DNA of 64,000 nucleotides, from positions 5,754,050 through 5,818,049 of the forward strand of contig CM119269.1 in assembly GCA_051294375.1 (NCBI GenBank), written 5' to 3'. Position 1 is the stretch's first letter; every line of letters starts with the position of its first letter. A program made the position numbers and the translations under genes. Positions 1 through 12,643 of the stretch are shown here, one piece after another. Source of the stretch: Paraspadella gotoi. Taxonomy: Eukaryota; Chaetognatha. The notes under the pieces were generated by a model, which saw only the letters and a list, made by a program, of their open reading frames with translations, was not told the origin of the DNA and did no database searches.

Positions 1-149
1 GCCGCAAAATGAAGTCAGCTGAATTGAAAAGAGAAAAAAGTAAAAAGTAAAAGAGGAAAAGTAAAAAGTAAAAGAGGAAAAAGTTACAGTGACAAAACCT
101 CGAGAAGGAAAAAAGGAGAGAGTTTTGAGTTAATCTTGAAGAGTCTCAT

Positions 150-194
<45 letters not shown>

Positions 195-195
195 G

Positions 196-231
<36 letters not shown>

Positions 232-306
232 GAGAAAAAATCTAGAGAAACTGTCAAAGATGTGCTTAAAACTCATGAGAGTATTTTTTTCTTAGAGAGA
301 CAAAGA

Positions 307-362
<56 letters not shown>

Positions 363-1167
363 TTCTGTCCGTCGCGGGAAAATAAGCAAAGCACAATTTA
401 CATTAGCGACTAGACTAGACTAGCGACTAATTCGAACTTCTGAGTCTGTATGTTCTTCTGTTCATTCCTTATAATACTTGATAATAATAAAAATATGTTT
501 AATTGCCATCTTGAAAGAAGACTGGAAAACAGAATCGTTTTTCCCTTCCTTTCCATTCGAGAGACGAGAAACTCAGTAATAAAAATATTTTCTAAGAAAT
601 CAACGACAAAAGAAAGAAAAAAAACAAGTCCGGGATGAACGACCGACCGGAAACGGACGTAAAAAGTACAATCAATATTTAAGTTATCCTTTCATTCAAC
701 AAATAAAATATCCTGCCGCTTCTCTTTTACTGTAACGAGGTTGTGGTGGGTTTAAGCCTTAATCACTCGTACTAAATAGCAACGTAAATAACGTAAATAA
801 CAACGTAAATAACAACGTAGACCCTGAAAGTTTTGAAAATTATTAACTTAGCTACTTCTCTAATTACTTCATATTGTATTTGTAATCGAGCTTTTTAATT
901 ACGTTATATAGAGCATTTACTCTTTTATTTGCAAAACAAGAAGGGAAATTCAAAAGCGTGTTGCACCGGAGTGACTTTCTTAACAAATGAGCAAATGACT
1001 ATAGGCAAATTATGAGCATTTTTAACGTAAGTTGGACAGACCGACCTACCGACCGACAGCCCGTCAGACGGACCGAAAAGTGTCTCATATAGTTTCTCCG
1101 CGAGTCCTCGCGGCGCAACTAAAAAATTATTTGACTTTCTCGACTGAACGGACATCCTTGTACTTAC
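1..1167. repeat. Start of intron 7 with (GA)n microsatellites
   Basis: Two long GA tracts occupy about 148-236 and 306-360. They give Arg/Glu-alternating ORFs that are not genes. From about 424 to 1167 the DNA is AT-rich and otherwise ordinary. I saw no further receptor exon here. Confidence 0.7.
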
Positions 1168-1320
1168 GTGTGACAAGTCTCTGAGCAAGAAGAGTCCATA
1201 ACCCCAAGCCTGTTCCTCTTCGCAAGAGAGGTTGACCGTCTTAAGATTGACTCCGGCATCCATCGCCTCTAATCCGTGAGCGAAAGCGAAGACGGCGTCG
1301 TACATCAGCGCCGTTTCGAC
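1168..1320 (-). CDS. Glutamate receptor exon 7, last exon in the window
   Basis: Acceptor GCCGCAG|GTCGAA at 1320 and donor TCACAC|GTAAGT at 1168/1167; 153 bases, phase 0 at both ends. It encodes VETALMYDAVFAFAHGLEAM, DAGVNLKTVNLSCEEEQAWG and YGLFLLRDLSH. ALMYDAV followed by a Cys in the NLSC segment marks the end part of the amino-terminal domain. The next expected block (G-T-G---F) was not found between 1 and 1167, so the rest of the gene lies beyond the left edge. Confidence 0.93.
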
Positions 1321-4300
1321 CTGCGGCGGAGGAAAGCGGAATTACGATTAAATGAAAATTTGAAAAAAATTAAAAAAGAGAACATCGAGGGCAAAATAAA
1401 TTTTTCTATCTTCCTTTAAATTATTTTAATTTTAATTTATTTTATTTCTTATTTCGTTGCAGCGAGCAGATTATTATTACCTCGCAGGTCAACATTCAAT
1501 TTTAAAACAAAACGGTCGATTAAAGTTAAAATATATCTCCACGTCTATAAAAACGTATTAGAAAAAAAAAAGAACAGACGCTATATTGTTAATTCCGAGC
1601 AATTTCAAGAATGTGCCATCGAACGCAATAGGAAAAACCCATTGCGGGGAAATTGTCGCGACCATAAATTCGGTTACCGTCGCAGTTTTTTTCTTCTTTT
1701 TGTTTTCTTTTTTTTTTTCCCCTGTTTTCCCGACGAAACTGACACGTCCATATTTTTTATGACGTACCTTGTCACACTCCACTCCGCTATCGTCTTTTCT
1801 CATCTCCGCCCACGATTTCGTCCGCCCTCCACCAACTTCCCCACAAAAAGCCCCCCACAGCCCACGAAACCGCCTCCAGTACAGACCTTGATCACGTTGG
1901 TCTTGTTCAGCATAGAGCCTCCCGTCTTGGAGTATTTCTCCATCGCGTCCAGGATGTCCCTGACCGTCGCCGAGTCGGAATTAACCAGACGGAACGCGGT
2001 CACGTTGACGCGGTTGTACCGGAAGTCCTCCAGGTCCAGCGTCTCCAGATCCATCGACGTCACGATGTAGTGATAATCGGAGGTGATCATCCCCATTTGA
2101 AGGGCGATCTTGAGAAGGGTGTGGACGTGATCGTCGGAAAGATCTGGGGGGGGGGTGGTGGAGGAAGTTGCGATGGAGGAAATGAAAAGGAGCGAAAAGG
2201 ATCTTGCCCATGGAAAAAGGGGAAGAGTGACAAATTACGGAACTTCATCGACTGTGAAACCAAAGATGGTGACGGTAGGGGGAAATGGGTTGGACCGAAA
2301 TGGAAAAAAAAAAAAGCCCTGATGACCATCTGGAACACTGAAAAAGTTTTTTAAAGCAAAAGTCGAAATGAAAAAAAAAAGGCGGAAATAAGTAAAAAAA
2401 ATGGAAGAGGTACTAAAAATTATTTAAATGCCGTGAGGGAAAGCGACGCAATTAGGATGGGGTATAAAAGAAGAAGCTTGAAGAGCAAGGCGGGAAGTGA
2501 CAAATCAGCCTTCAACCGATGCGAGGTGCCGGCGGACTCCACAACATCTCTTGGAGGGAGGCGTGCTTTAACCGTGACAACTTTCGCCGAAGATAAACGG
2601 ACAAATTCGAAATCGGAAAAGACAACGAAAACAATTTGGGAGATAAACAAAACGCCGTGGAGGTGGGGCGGGGGAGGGGAAGTGAACAACAACAGTGGGT
2701 GTGAATACAAACTGGGTGACGATTATTTCGATCGAAGTTTTTTTTTTGTTTTTTTTTGCTGTAAAAATGTTCACAAAAAAATGTGAGTGGACGGAGGTTA
2801 GAGGAGAAAGGGTGAAAGGAAGAGTGAAAGGAGGGGCAGGGGGGCGAGGCCGCGGGGGGGGCTGTAGGACTGAATGATCTCAGAAACGAATGTAAAACCC
2901 AGGAGATTAAAAGAGGCCATCTGAGAGAAACCGCTCGGGGGAAATTTCGTCATTGTGTCTGCGGCAACTACATAAAACGGTCTCAGGGGAAAACGGATAA
3001 CAGTGAATGGCCGCGGAAAAGATCCTCGAAGAACTGTCGACGGTCTCCGTGCGGTACGAAAACAGTTCTCAGACAAAAATGGCAGAGTGGTCGCCTGCGT
3101 GGGGCCGGGAGAGCACCTTACGGGCATGGGGGCAGTGGTAACACCCCAAGGGCCCCAGACGTCAGAGAAGACGTGTGATAAATTGGTTTTCCGCATTTTT
3201 CGATATCCAATATTCAACGTGTTTCTTTCCGAGGGAAAATGACGAGAAGGGCGACGAGCGGGGAAAAAAAAAGAGCCAGTGGCTGAGGGTCGGTTTGTCG
3301 ACCCTATTTACTTGCTCTTTTTTTATAGTTTATTACTTTTTAGTTGTATTTAATTGGGATTTTTTAATTAATGATATTCTATCGCTTTCGTCAGGAAAGT
3401 AGTAAATATATACGTAAAGTAAATTAAAAAAATATAATTTGATTATAAAAAAAAACTTTTTTTACATAGTTAGGCTTCATTTCACGAACGAAAGTGTAAA
3501 TATTGATTTTTTTTCCACGTTTTACGTTGATTTACTTGGCGTCGTTGTGAATTATATTCGGTAACAAATTTTATAAAAATTATATTTTGTCTACGTCAAC
3601 GTTTTCGCGCGCTCGACTATTGGAGGTTGTAACCTCGCTTTTTAAAAATTTATTAACCCGGTATTTGCGTATCGTACTATGTTTTCCTAGATTTCATGCT
3701 TTTAAGCACCAGGCGTGTTTAATTCCTCTTCTCAGTTCTCTTTCCTCACTTCCAAAGTCTTTAAGACTGACTTACTTGAACTTACTCTCAGTTGAATTCT
3801 CTTCAAGCACTCACCTAGTATGAGATTGTGTACTTTGTTCTTCCTGGCTTCGCGCATGATTTCGCGAAAATTCCCCTCGTGCCCCTGTCTGATGATTATG
3901 TCAAGATCATTCTCTAACGGCGATTTAATAACGTCCTGTAGCATAATCAGACCTGAGAAGGTAGAAGCGAGGGGCAGGGCGATGGATGAGGGAGGAAGAG
4001 GGGGAAGATAGAGGAAGAGTGGGAGGTAGGGCGAGAAAAAGGGATACAGGTAGAGACGGACCGACAGAGGGAGGAAGGGCGGAGGGGCAAATAAGAGAGG
4101 AAGTGAGGGACGGGGAAAGAAGGGGAAAAGATAGGTAATGAAGGAAAAAAAAGGGGTAAGTAAACTTTTACTCATCTTTCTACCCATTTTCATTCTCTTT
4201 TTTTCTTTCACGTTTGTCGGTCTTTCGGTCGCCGCGTTGTCGGTTTTGATCGTAAATCCGTTAGCTTCGTCGGTTTTCTTTTCGTCGGCTATTCCCCCCC

Positions 4301-7300
4301 CCCGTGATGTTTTCGTCGTTGCCATGGTAACCTTCGTCGTCGTCGTCGATTTTTTTTCTTAATCCGGTCTCTTTTGTCGTTTTCCATTCTCCTTTGTCCT
4401 CGCCCTTTTTTTTTATATCGTTTCCTATTTCATGCTTTATATCACAGTTTTTTTTTTATTTTACGTCTTCCCTTTATTTGAGTTTTCATCGTCGTCCTTT
4501 TTATCGTCGTCGTCTTCGTCGTCGTTTTCGTCTTCGTCCTCAACGTTTTTTTTTCCCTCCTCCTTTTCGTCCTTATTTTGACGTAAACGCGACGTCGTCA
4601 TAGCAACGAGGAACGAAAATTTCCTGCGGCGAAAGAAAAAATGGAGAGGCGAGGAGACTGAAAAAAAGAAAACAGGTGAGGAAACTTGGCTGCGGGATGA
4701 AATTATGATGCGAGATGGAGTGGGGGGGGGTAAGTTGCTTAGCGGGTAAGGAAGTCAACCGGTGAGACGGTAAGGTAACGTTTTTTCGTTTGGTAGGTAA
4801 TTCGAGAAAAGGTAATGAGACTCGAGAATCCTAATTCTAACGATATCGTTGATAACATTTGCGCTAAACTTATATGAATATTCTTCAGTTAAAATTTTTC
4901 AGGTGAAAATTTAATATTATTTGATAGTAAACTTACATGAATATCTTCTAGTTAAAATTTTCAGAGCAAGAGGGAGTATCCAAGCCGACTTATTATCGTT
5001 CATTATCGTTCATTCGGGAAATTGCGGGTTTAACAAGGTTAACCGGATTCTGGATTCAGTTTAGAGAGAAAATTTCCCGGTTTTTCCGAGTGAAAAAACT
5101 CGTTTAAGTAAACTGAGGTTGAAATGAGGAAACATTTTCGAGACAAAAGGACCAGACGCGAAAACGAGGCGCAGCGGTAGAGGTTAAATACCGGGGGTGG
5201 TGGTCGGAGGTTGTGGTCCGCTCGTGGTGGATTTTGACGGGCGTGGAGGCGAGGTGGGTTTTTGCGGCGGTTGTGAGGTGGGGCTTTTAGCATTGGGCAT
5301 TGGGCAATGGACAATGGTTTACTTAAACGAGTTTTTTCACTCGGAAAAACCGGGAAATTTTCTCTCTAAACTGTTTTATACAAATTGTGTCCCTATACTA
5401 CTATATGGCTGTGAGGTAAAAACTTTTTTGGCTAGAGACATGAACAGAATTAATGTTGCTATTAATGATGGTATCAGAAAAATATTCGGATTCAACCGAT
5501 GGGAAAGCATTAGAGAGCTTCGGACTTTATTTGGTTACTGTGATATTATTACCATGTTTAACCAGCGTAAAAAGAACTTTATTTCCAAGATCTATAGTTC
5601 GAAAAATTTAGTTCTCAAAAAAATAATCGCATTCTTTAATGATTGAAATATATTAATTGATAATTTGGACCTTTGTTGTCTGTGGTGGTGGTTTTCACGC
5701 AATCTTTAACTTTGTTTTGTTTTTAGACTTAGCTTTTTTGATGCTCCTGTATGTACTGAATCAACCTTGTTGAATTCGAAATAAAACGCATAATAATGGA
5801 CATTGAGCATTGAAAGTCGGTCATTGGGCAATGCAATGGGCATGGGCAATGGGCATGGCATATTCTAATTGAGGTTTCTTGTACAATTTTAAGTTTTTAA
5901 GTTTTCTTTGTTGTTTTATTTTTTGTTATTGTTGTTGTTGTTGATGTAGTCGTTTTTGATGTTATCATCGTCGTAGCTATTGTTGATTTTGTCGTCGTTG
6001 TCGTTGTAGTTGTCGTTGTTATTTTTTTTGTTGTTGTCAAGAGTCGCTAGAGCTGAGTACGTTGAAAGGCTCCGTCCTTCATCGCTCCCATTTAATCGCG
6101 ACGTCCTAATGATTAAGTCCTCAGCAGCGGCGGGCAAATGGGTTGGCGGGCTAAAGGGGGTTGGCGTGGCTAAAGGGGTTGGCGGGCTAAATGGGGTTCG
6201 GCTAAAGGTTGGCGGGCTAAAGGGTTGGCGGGCTAAAGGGGTTGGCGGCTAAAGGGGTGGCGGGCTAAAGGGGTTGGCGGGCTGAAAGGGGTTGGCGGGC
6301 TAAAGGTTGGCCGGGCGGGCTAAAGGGGTCGGCGTGGTAAGGGAGGAAAGGGACGATTGAGAGTCCGTTGCCTGGCGACGGCGAGAAGGGCAACGACCTG
6401 GGCGTGTCTGGGCTTTCATGGTCAACGCGTCTCGTCTGGCGGAGACGACGACGACGATGACGTTGGGCGGGTGGGTCCCCCTTTCGGTGAAAAACGTAAA
6501 TTGGTGATGAAGGGGAGGAGGAGGAGGAGGAAGAGGAGGAGAGGAGGAAAAAGAAGAAGATAAAGGATAGAAGAGAAAGTGGAGGAAAAATAGGAAAAAA
6601 AAATATGGAAAATTGGCGGCGATCAACGGGAGGAGGAAAACTTAGCGCGACCTTAAAAATGGAGATTTTGAAAAAGGAAAAGAAGTTTGTACCTCGTTGG
6701 TTCTTAATGAACCTTGTCTTCAGAATTTTCCTAAAATATACTGTCGACTGAAAAGACGTTAACGTTAACGTAAGCGACTCTTGGCTTCTGATGCCGCTGA
6801 ACTTGAAAAGATGAAAATGTATTTTTTTTTAATTTTCGTATCTCTCTTATGTCAAATTATTTTTGTTTGCCACCGAACTTGCACAAACTGAAGCGATGAT
6901 CTATTAAATTAAAAGACAAAGGAAATGTCCAATATCAAAGCTTGAGTTTAGATGCTGCAACACATTTTCGAAAAAACTCAGTGTAGCTTTTCTCAATCTT
7001 AGAGTGGAATAGCGATCTACTAAGCGGATTCAGTCGGCGTTAGATTTGTTAACAATACATTTATTAATTGGCGCGAAAACCTAATGAAAATCCGGATGTG
7101 AACATGAGAAATTGTGAAAAATTTTCAAAAAAAAAAAGAATCGTTGGGAAAGAAAAGAGAATCGAAAGCATCGAGGATGGAATTCGCCTCAAAGACGAAT
7201 GGTCTCTCTCTCTCNNNNNNNNNNNNNNNNNNNNNNNNNCGTCGTCGATTTTTTCTTAATCCTGGGTCTCTTTTGTCGTTTTCATTCTCCTTTGGTCCGT

Positions 7301-10300
7301 TCGCCCTTTTTTTTTATATCGTTCTGCCTATTTCATGCTTTATATCCACAGGTTTTTTTTTTATTTTACGGTCTTCCCTTTATTTGGAGTTTTCATCGTC
7401 GTCCGCCTTTTTATCGTCGTTGTCTTCGTCGTCGGTTTTCGTCTTCGTCCTCAACGTTTTTTCCCTCCTCCTTTTCGTCCTTATTGGGACGTAAACGCGA
7501 CGTCGTCATAGCAACTGAGGGAAAAAAACGGGAAATTTTTTCCCTGCGTGCGAAAAGAAAAAAATGGAGAGGCGGAGGAGACGAAAAAAAAAAACAGGCT
7601 GAGGAAAACTTGGCTGCGGATTGAAATATTGATGCGAGATGGAGTGGGGGGGGGGTAAGTTGCTTCAGCGGGGTTAAGGAAGTCAACGGTTGCTGAGACG
7701 GTAAGGTAACGTTTTTCGTTTGGTAGGTAATTCGAGAAAAGGTAAATGAGATCGAGAATCCTAATTCTAACGATTATCGTTGGATTAACATTTGGCGCCT
7801 AAACTTATATGAATATTTCTTCAGTGTAAAAGTTTTTCAGGTGAAAATTTAAATTATTTGACTAGTAAAGCTTACATTGCAAATATCTTCTAGTTTAAAT
7901 TTTCAGAGCAAGAGGAGTATCCAAGCCTGACTTATTATCGTTTCCATCTATCGTCATACGGGAAATTGCGGTTTAACAAGTTAAACCGGATTCTGGAATT
8001 CAGTTTAGAGAGAAAATTTACCCAGGTTTTTCCGAGTGGAAAAAACTCGTTTAAGTAAACTGAGGTTGAAATGAGGGAAACATTTCCGAGACAATAGGAC
8101 CAGACGCGAGGAAAACGAGGCGCTAGCCGGTATGAGGGTTTTCTAAAACATACTCTTGCGGGGGGTGGGGTCGAGGTTGTGGTCCGCCTCGTGGTGGATT
8201 TTGAACGGGCCGTGGAGGCGAGGTGGGTTTTTGCGGCGGTTGTGGCGTGGGGCTTTTAGCATGTGGGTATTGGGCAATAGACAATGCGTTTACTAAACGA
8301 GTTTTTTCACTCGGAAAAACCGCGGAAATTATTCTCTCTAAACTGTTTTATACAAATTTGTCCCATATACTACTATACTGGCTGTCGAGGTAAAACTTTT
8401 TGGCCTAGAGACAATGAACAGAATTATGTTGCTATTAATATGGTATGTATCAGAAAAATATTCGGATTCAACCGTATGGCGAAACGCATTAGAGAGCCTT
8501 CGGACTTTATTTTGGTTACTGCTGAATATTATTACCATGTTTAACCAGCGTAAAAAGAACTTTAAATTTCCAATGATCCTATAGTTTCGAAAAATTTGTT
8601 CTCAAAAAAATAATCGCATTCTTTAAATGATTGAAATATATAATTGATAATTTGGACCTTGTGTTGTCTGTCGGTGGTGGTTTATCACGCAATCCTTTTA
8701 CATTTGTTTGTTTTTAGACTTTAGATTTTTTGATGCTCCTGTTATGTACTGAATCATACCTGTTGATTCGAAATAAAACGCATAATAAGGACATTGAGCA
8801 TTGAAAGTCGGTGCATTGGGCAATTGGCAATGGGACATGGGCAATGGCATGGCATATTCTATTGAGGTTTCTTGTACAATTTTAAGTTTTGTTTTTTGTT
8901 GTTTTATTTTTTGTTATTAGTTTGTTGTTGTTGATGTAGTCGTTTTTGTTGTTATCATTCGTCGTAGCTATTTTTGATTTTGTCGTCGTTGTCGTTGTAG
9001 TGTCGTTGTTAATTTTTTTTTTGTTGTCAAGAGTCAGCTAGAGCTGAGTAGCGATTGAAAAAAAGGGGGGGCCTTTTTTACCGTTTCCCTTCATCGCCTC
9101 CATTTTAATCGCGACGTCCTAATGATGTTAAGTCGCTCAGCAGCGGCGGGCAATGGAGTATGAGCGGGCTTAAAGGTGCGTTGGCGGGCCCAAATAGGGG
9201 CTTAGGGCTTGGCGGGCTAAAGGGGGTTGGCGGGCTAAAGGGGGTTGGCGGGCTTAAAGGGCGTTGGCGGGCTAAAGGGTTGCGGGCTAAAGTGTGTATG
9301 GCGGGCTAAAGGGGTTTGGCGGCTAAAGGGGTGGACGGGCTAAAGGGGTTGGCGGGCTGAAAGAGGGTCGGCTAAGGTGCGGGCTAAAGGGGCTGCGGCG
9401 AGGTGCGGCTACGGTGGGTGGTAAGGAGGAAAGGGACGATTGAGAGTTCCGTTGCCTGCGACGGCGAAGGAAGGGCAACGATCCTGGGCGTGGTGCTGGC
9501 TTTCATGGTTCAACGCGTCTCGTCTGGCGGAGACGACGACGGACGAATGACGTTGGGGGGGGTCCCCTTATCGGTGAAAAACGTAAATTGGTGATGAAAG
9601 GAGGAGAGGAGGAGGCAGGAGGCACTTTATAGTGAAGCGCTGTTTGTCGACTATGATTCCGACTACCACGAACACCTACCAATGAATCATTGATTCATGA
9701 TTAGTGGAATTCATGCTCCTTCATTTTACTTGTAATACACTCCTGTTTTTCAGAGAGACACCCTGTTCCTTCTTCTCTTACTCCTTCCTCTTACTCCTCT
9801 CTTACTCCTCCCACCTGCGTTGTGTATCAAATTTATTTAATATTTACTTTTTCAGGATATGGCTGCGAATTGGGGAATTCGTCAAATTTTGTTCAACATC
9901 CTATTTGATTGTTCTATTTTCACATGTATTTTTATTCTGATGTTTAACTTTACATTTGAAATTGTGTTCTATTTTCTATTTCTCAAAATAAATTGTTCTT
10001 TGCCACTTTTACGATTACGTAATGAATCAATTAAGAAATTAAGAGAGTTAGCGTCATATGAATTACAAATGTGAATGTTCATCAGTAGAGCAAACATTCA
10101 CTTGTCAATCATTTGAGTGTTAACGTCACATCAGAGAGAGAGGAAAGAGAGAGATTAGATTTGTATTAATACGTTATGATTCACTCTTCATATTTTACTT
10201 GTCAAATCAGGAGACGAGGAAAGAGTTTTATTAACCTGGAATGTGTTTCTTCGATTACTGCATTAATACGAATTCATCTATATGAATCAAAAGAGAGAAA

Positions 10301-11427
10301 GAGAAAAAGAGAGAGCCATATCATATTTCTTGGTCGGATTCGACTGTTATGAGTTCTTCAATGAATTCACGCTCCTGCCGTTAATTCGACTGATTATTAG
10401 TTCGAATTTCGGACTTTTCGACCAGTAAAATCAGTCGCAAGCAGCGACTTTTCGGACCGTTTGCGAAGTTCGAAAAGTGGTCGAAAAAAGGCGCTTCACT
10501 AACCTCGAGGAAGGAGGAGGAGGAGGAGGAGGAAAAAGAAGAAAGATAAAGGATAAGAAGAGAAAGTGGAGAAAAAAAATAGGAAAAAAAAAATATGGAA
10601 AATTGGCGCGATCACGGGAGGAGGAAAACTTAGCGCGACCTTAAAAATGGAGGATTTTGAAAAAAGGAAAGAAGTTGTACCTCGTTGGTTCTTAATGAAC
10701 CTTGTCTTTTCAAAATTTTCTAATTTACTGTCGACTGAAAAGACGTTAACGTTAAACGTAAGTGACTCTTTGGCTTCTTGATGCGCTGACTTTGAAAAGA
10801 TGAAATTGTATTTTTTTTTAATTTTCGTATCTTCTTTAGTGTCAAATTATTTTGTTTTGCCACCGAACTTGCACAAACTGAAGCGATTGATCTATTAAAT
10901 CTAAAGACAAAGGAATGGTCCAATATCAAAGCTTGAGTTTAGATGCTGCAACACATTTCGAAAAAAACTCAGTTTAGCTTTTCTCAAATCTTAGAGTGGA
11001 ATAGCGATCTACTAAGCGGATTCAGTCGGCGTTAGATTTCGTTAACAATACACTTTATTAATTGGGCGCGAAAACCTAATGAAAATCCGGATGTGAAACA
11101 TGAGAATTGGAAAAAAAATTTTCAAAAAAAAAAAAGAATCGTTCGGGAAGAAAGGAATCGAAAGCATCGAGGTGGAATTCGCCTCAAAGACGATATGGTC
11201 TCTCTCTCTCTCTCTCTCTCTCTCCTCTCTCCTCTCTCTCTTTCTCTCCTCTCTCTCTCCTCTCTCTCTCTCTCTCTCGATTTCTTTTCCTTATCTCGTC
11301 TCTCGAATCCGCCAATTTCGAGAGGGAGGGGAGAGAGAGAGAGAGAAAGCCGAGAGGAATTGAGAGAGAATAGAAAACAAATAAGAGAGAAGAGAGAGAG
11401 AGAGGAGACGAGAGGACGAGAGATCGA

Positions 11428-11470
<43 letters not shown>

Positions 11471-12608
11471 GAGACAGAGATTGAGAGAGAGAGAGAGCCG
11501 CTGATTTTCTTTCTTTCCCCTCAGCTTCGTTAATTAGCGCGGCTCACGGACGCACGGGCGCCCGATTCTTCATCCACGCGGCATTTTCGAGTCTGTGCAT
11601 CGGCGTTGACGCGGCATCGGCGCAGTATTCCCGCTGTATTGGTAGAACTGGCGCAAAGATATTCCAGCAGTGTTTTGGCTTGTCTTCTCTCGCAACACAT
11701 AGATAAAGCATTTGGCATCGAAAAATCTCTTGTTTATCCCAACGAGGAATTTTCATTCGTCGCGTCGATTCGCTTCATCGTCGAATCAACAGACATCGAT
11801 GCATAAATAATTCCAGCTGACTTAGCCTCACACTGCGACTTAGCCATCGTCGCGCGAGAGGTCTCGCGTTCGATTCTCTTAAAGGCCGTCGGGGAGATCG
11901 AGGTCATAACTGGAACTGGAAAAGGAAAAAGAGGGTAAATGACCCCTGAAAGGCCGAATAGAATCTCGTTTGCAAAAGAAAAAAATAAATTCCTCTCGAT
12001 GATTTCTAGAGAGAACTTGAGCCGCAATCAGCGACGACGACGACGACGAATGAAAACGAAATCAGGACGAAAGCGCCGATGGCAAAATGGCATGATGGCA
12101 TCGTTAATGTGGGTCATCACAATTTCTTTTTTAGCATTGGTCAACGTCGCCATCATCATCGTCATTATTGTCGTCATCAGAATTGCGTTGTCATTTTCAT
12201 CTTAGGTATAATCACTAATCACTAATCAGTACTATCATTAACTTTATCATCATCTTCTTCATCATCATCATGAGCCCCATTCCCATCAGGGTCTCACCAT
12301 CATCGTCCTCGTAGACGATGAGCAGCCTCTTCCATTGAAAGAAGTGAACCAGGTTGAGATAAGCTCGACTCAACAAGTTCGTCGGCGGGAAAAAAGGTTG
12401 GATGCTGGAGTAGGCGCCCGCCCCGTTCCCCGCGTAGACGCGTATCTGGGGGTGAGTTGAGGCGGGGGGTGGGTGGGGGGAATATAAGGGGGATTGGGAG
12501 AGGGGTGGTGGCGAGAATGGAGGAGGTGGTAGTTTTGATTCCCCCCCATTTTTTTTTTTTGCAATGTTGAAAGAATGAAAGAGAGAGAGAGAGAGAGAGA
12601 GAGACGAG

Positions 12609-12643
<35 letters not shown>

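Larger units (their letters stand above)
4330..7214. repeat. Intron 4 direct duplication, copy 1 (clean copy)
   Basis: This segment starts in the TCG-rich DNA after the X-box and runs to the CT tract at 7200-7214. It is repeated in the same order at 7240-11214 after a 25-N gap. It contains the folded-back LINE remnant (5057-5800), GTT/GTC-rich DNA (5905-6040) and a 17-bp minisatellite (6138-6335). Confidence 0.85.
7240..11214. repeat. Intron 4 direct duplication, copy 2 (indel-rich copy with an insertion)
   Basis: Colinear with 4330-7214 but differing by many scattered one-base insertions and deletions, for example throughout the LINE reading frame. It also contains an extra TIR element at 9630-10501. 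The density and style of indels look like uncorrected long-read sequence more than ordinary divergence. Confidence 0.85.

Noticed and set aside
136-423. 95-residue Arg/Glu-rich ORF and many similar ORFs across the window (for example 11093-11533, 52229-52543, 55592-55966)
   Set aside because: They are translations of (GA)n or (CT)n microsatellites; on the other strand the same DNA gives Ser/Leu repeats. No conserved domain or codon pattern.
2461-2472. TATAAAAG string resembling a TATA box on the plus strand
   Set aside because: It lies in an intron of the minus-strand receptor gene with no downstream exon or other promoter element.
2920-3180. Possible coding exon in a GC-richer patch of intron 5
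   Set aside because: Open frames exist on both strands without recognisable similarity, and the receptor exons on either side already join in phase without it.
11530-12027. Possible extra receptor exon between exons 4 and 5
   Set aside because: Exon 4 (phase 1 end) joins exon 5 (phase 1 start) directly to give the expected YEDDDGLIMLQ; the ORFs here do not match the receptor family.
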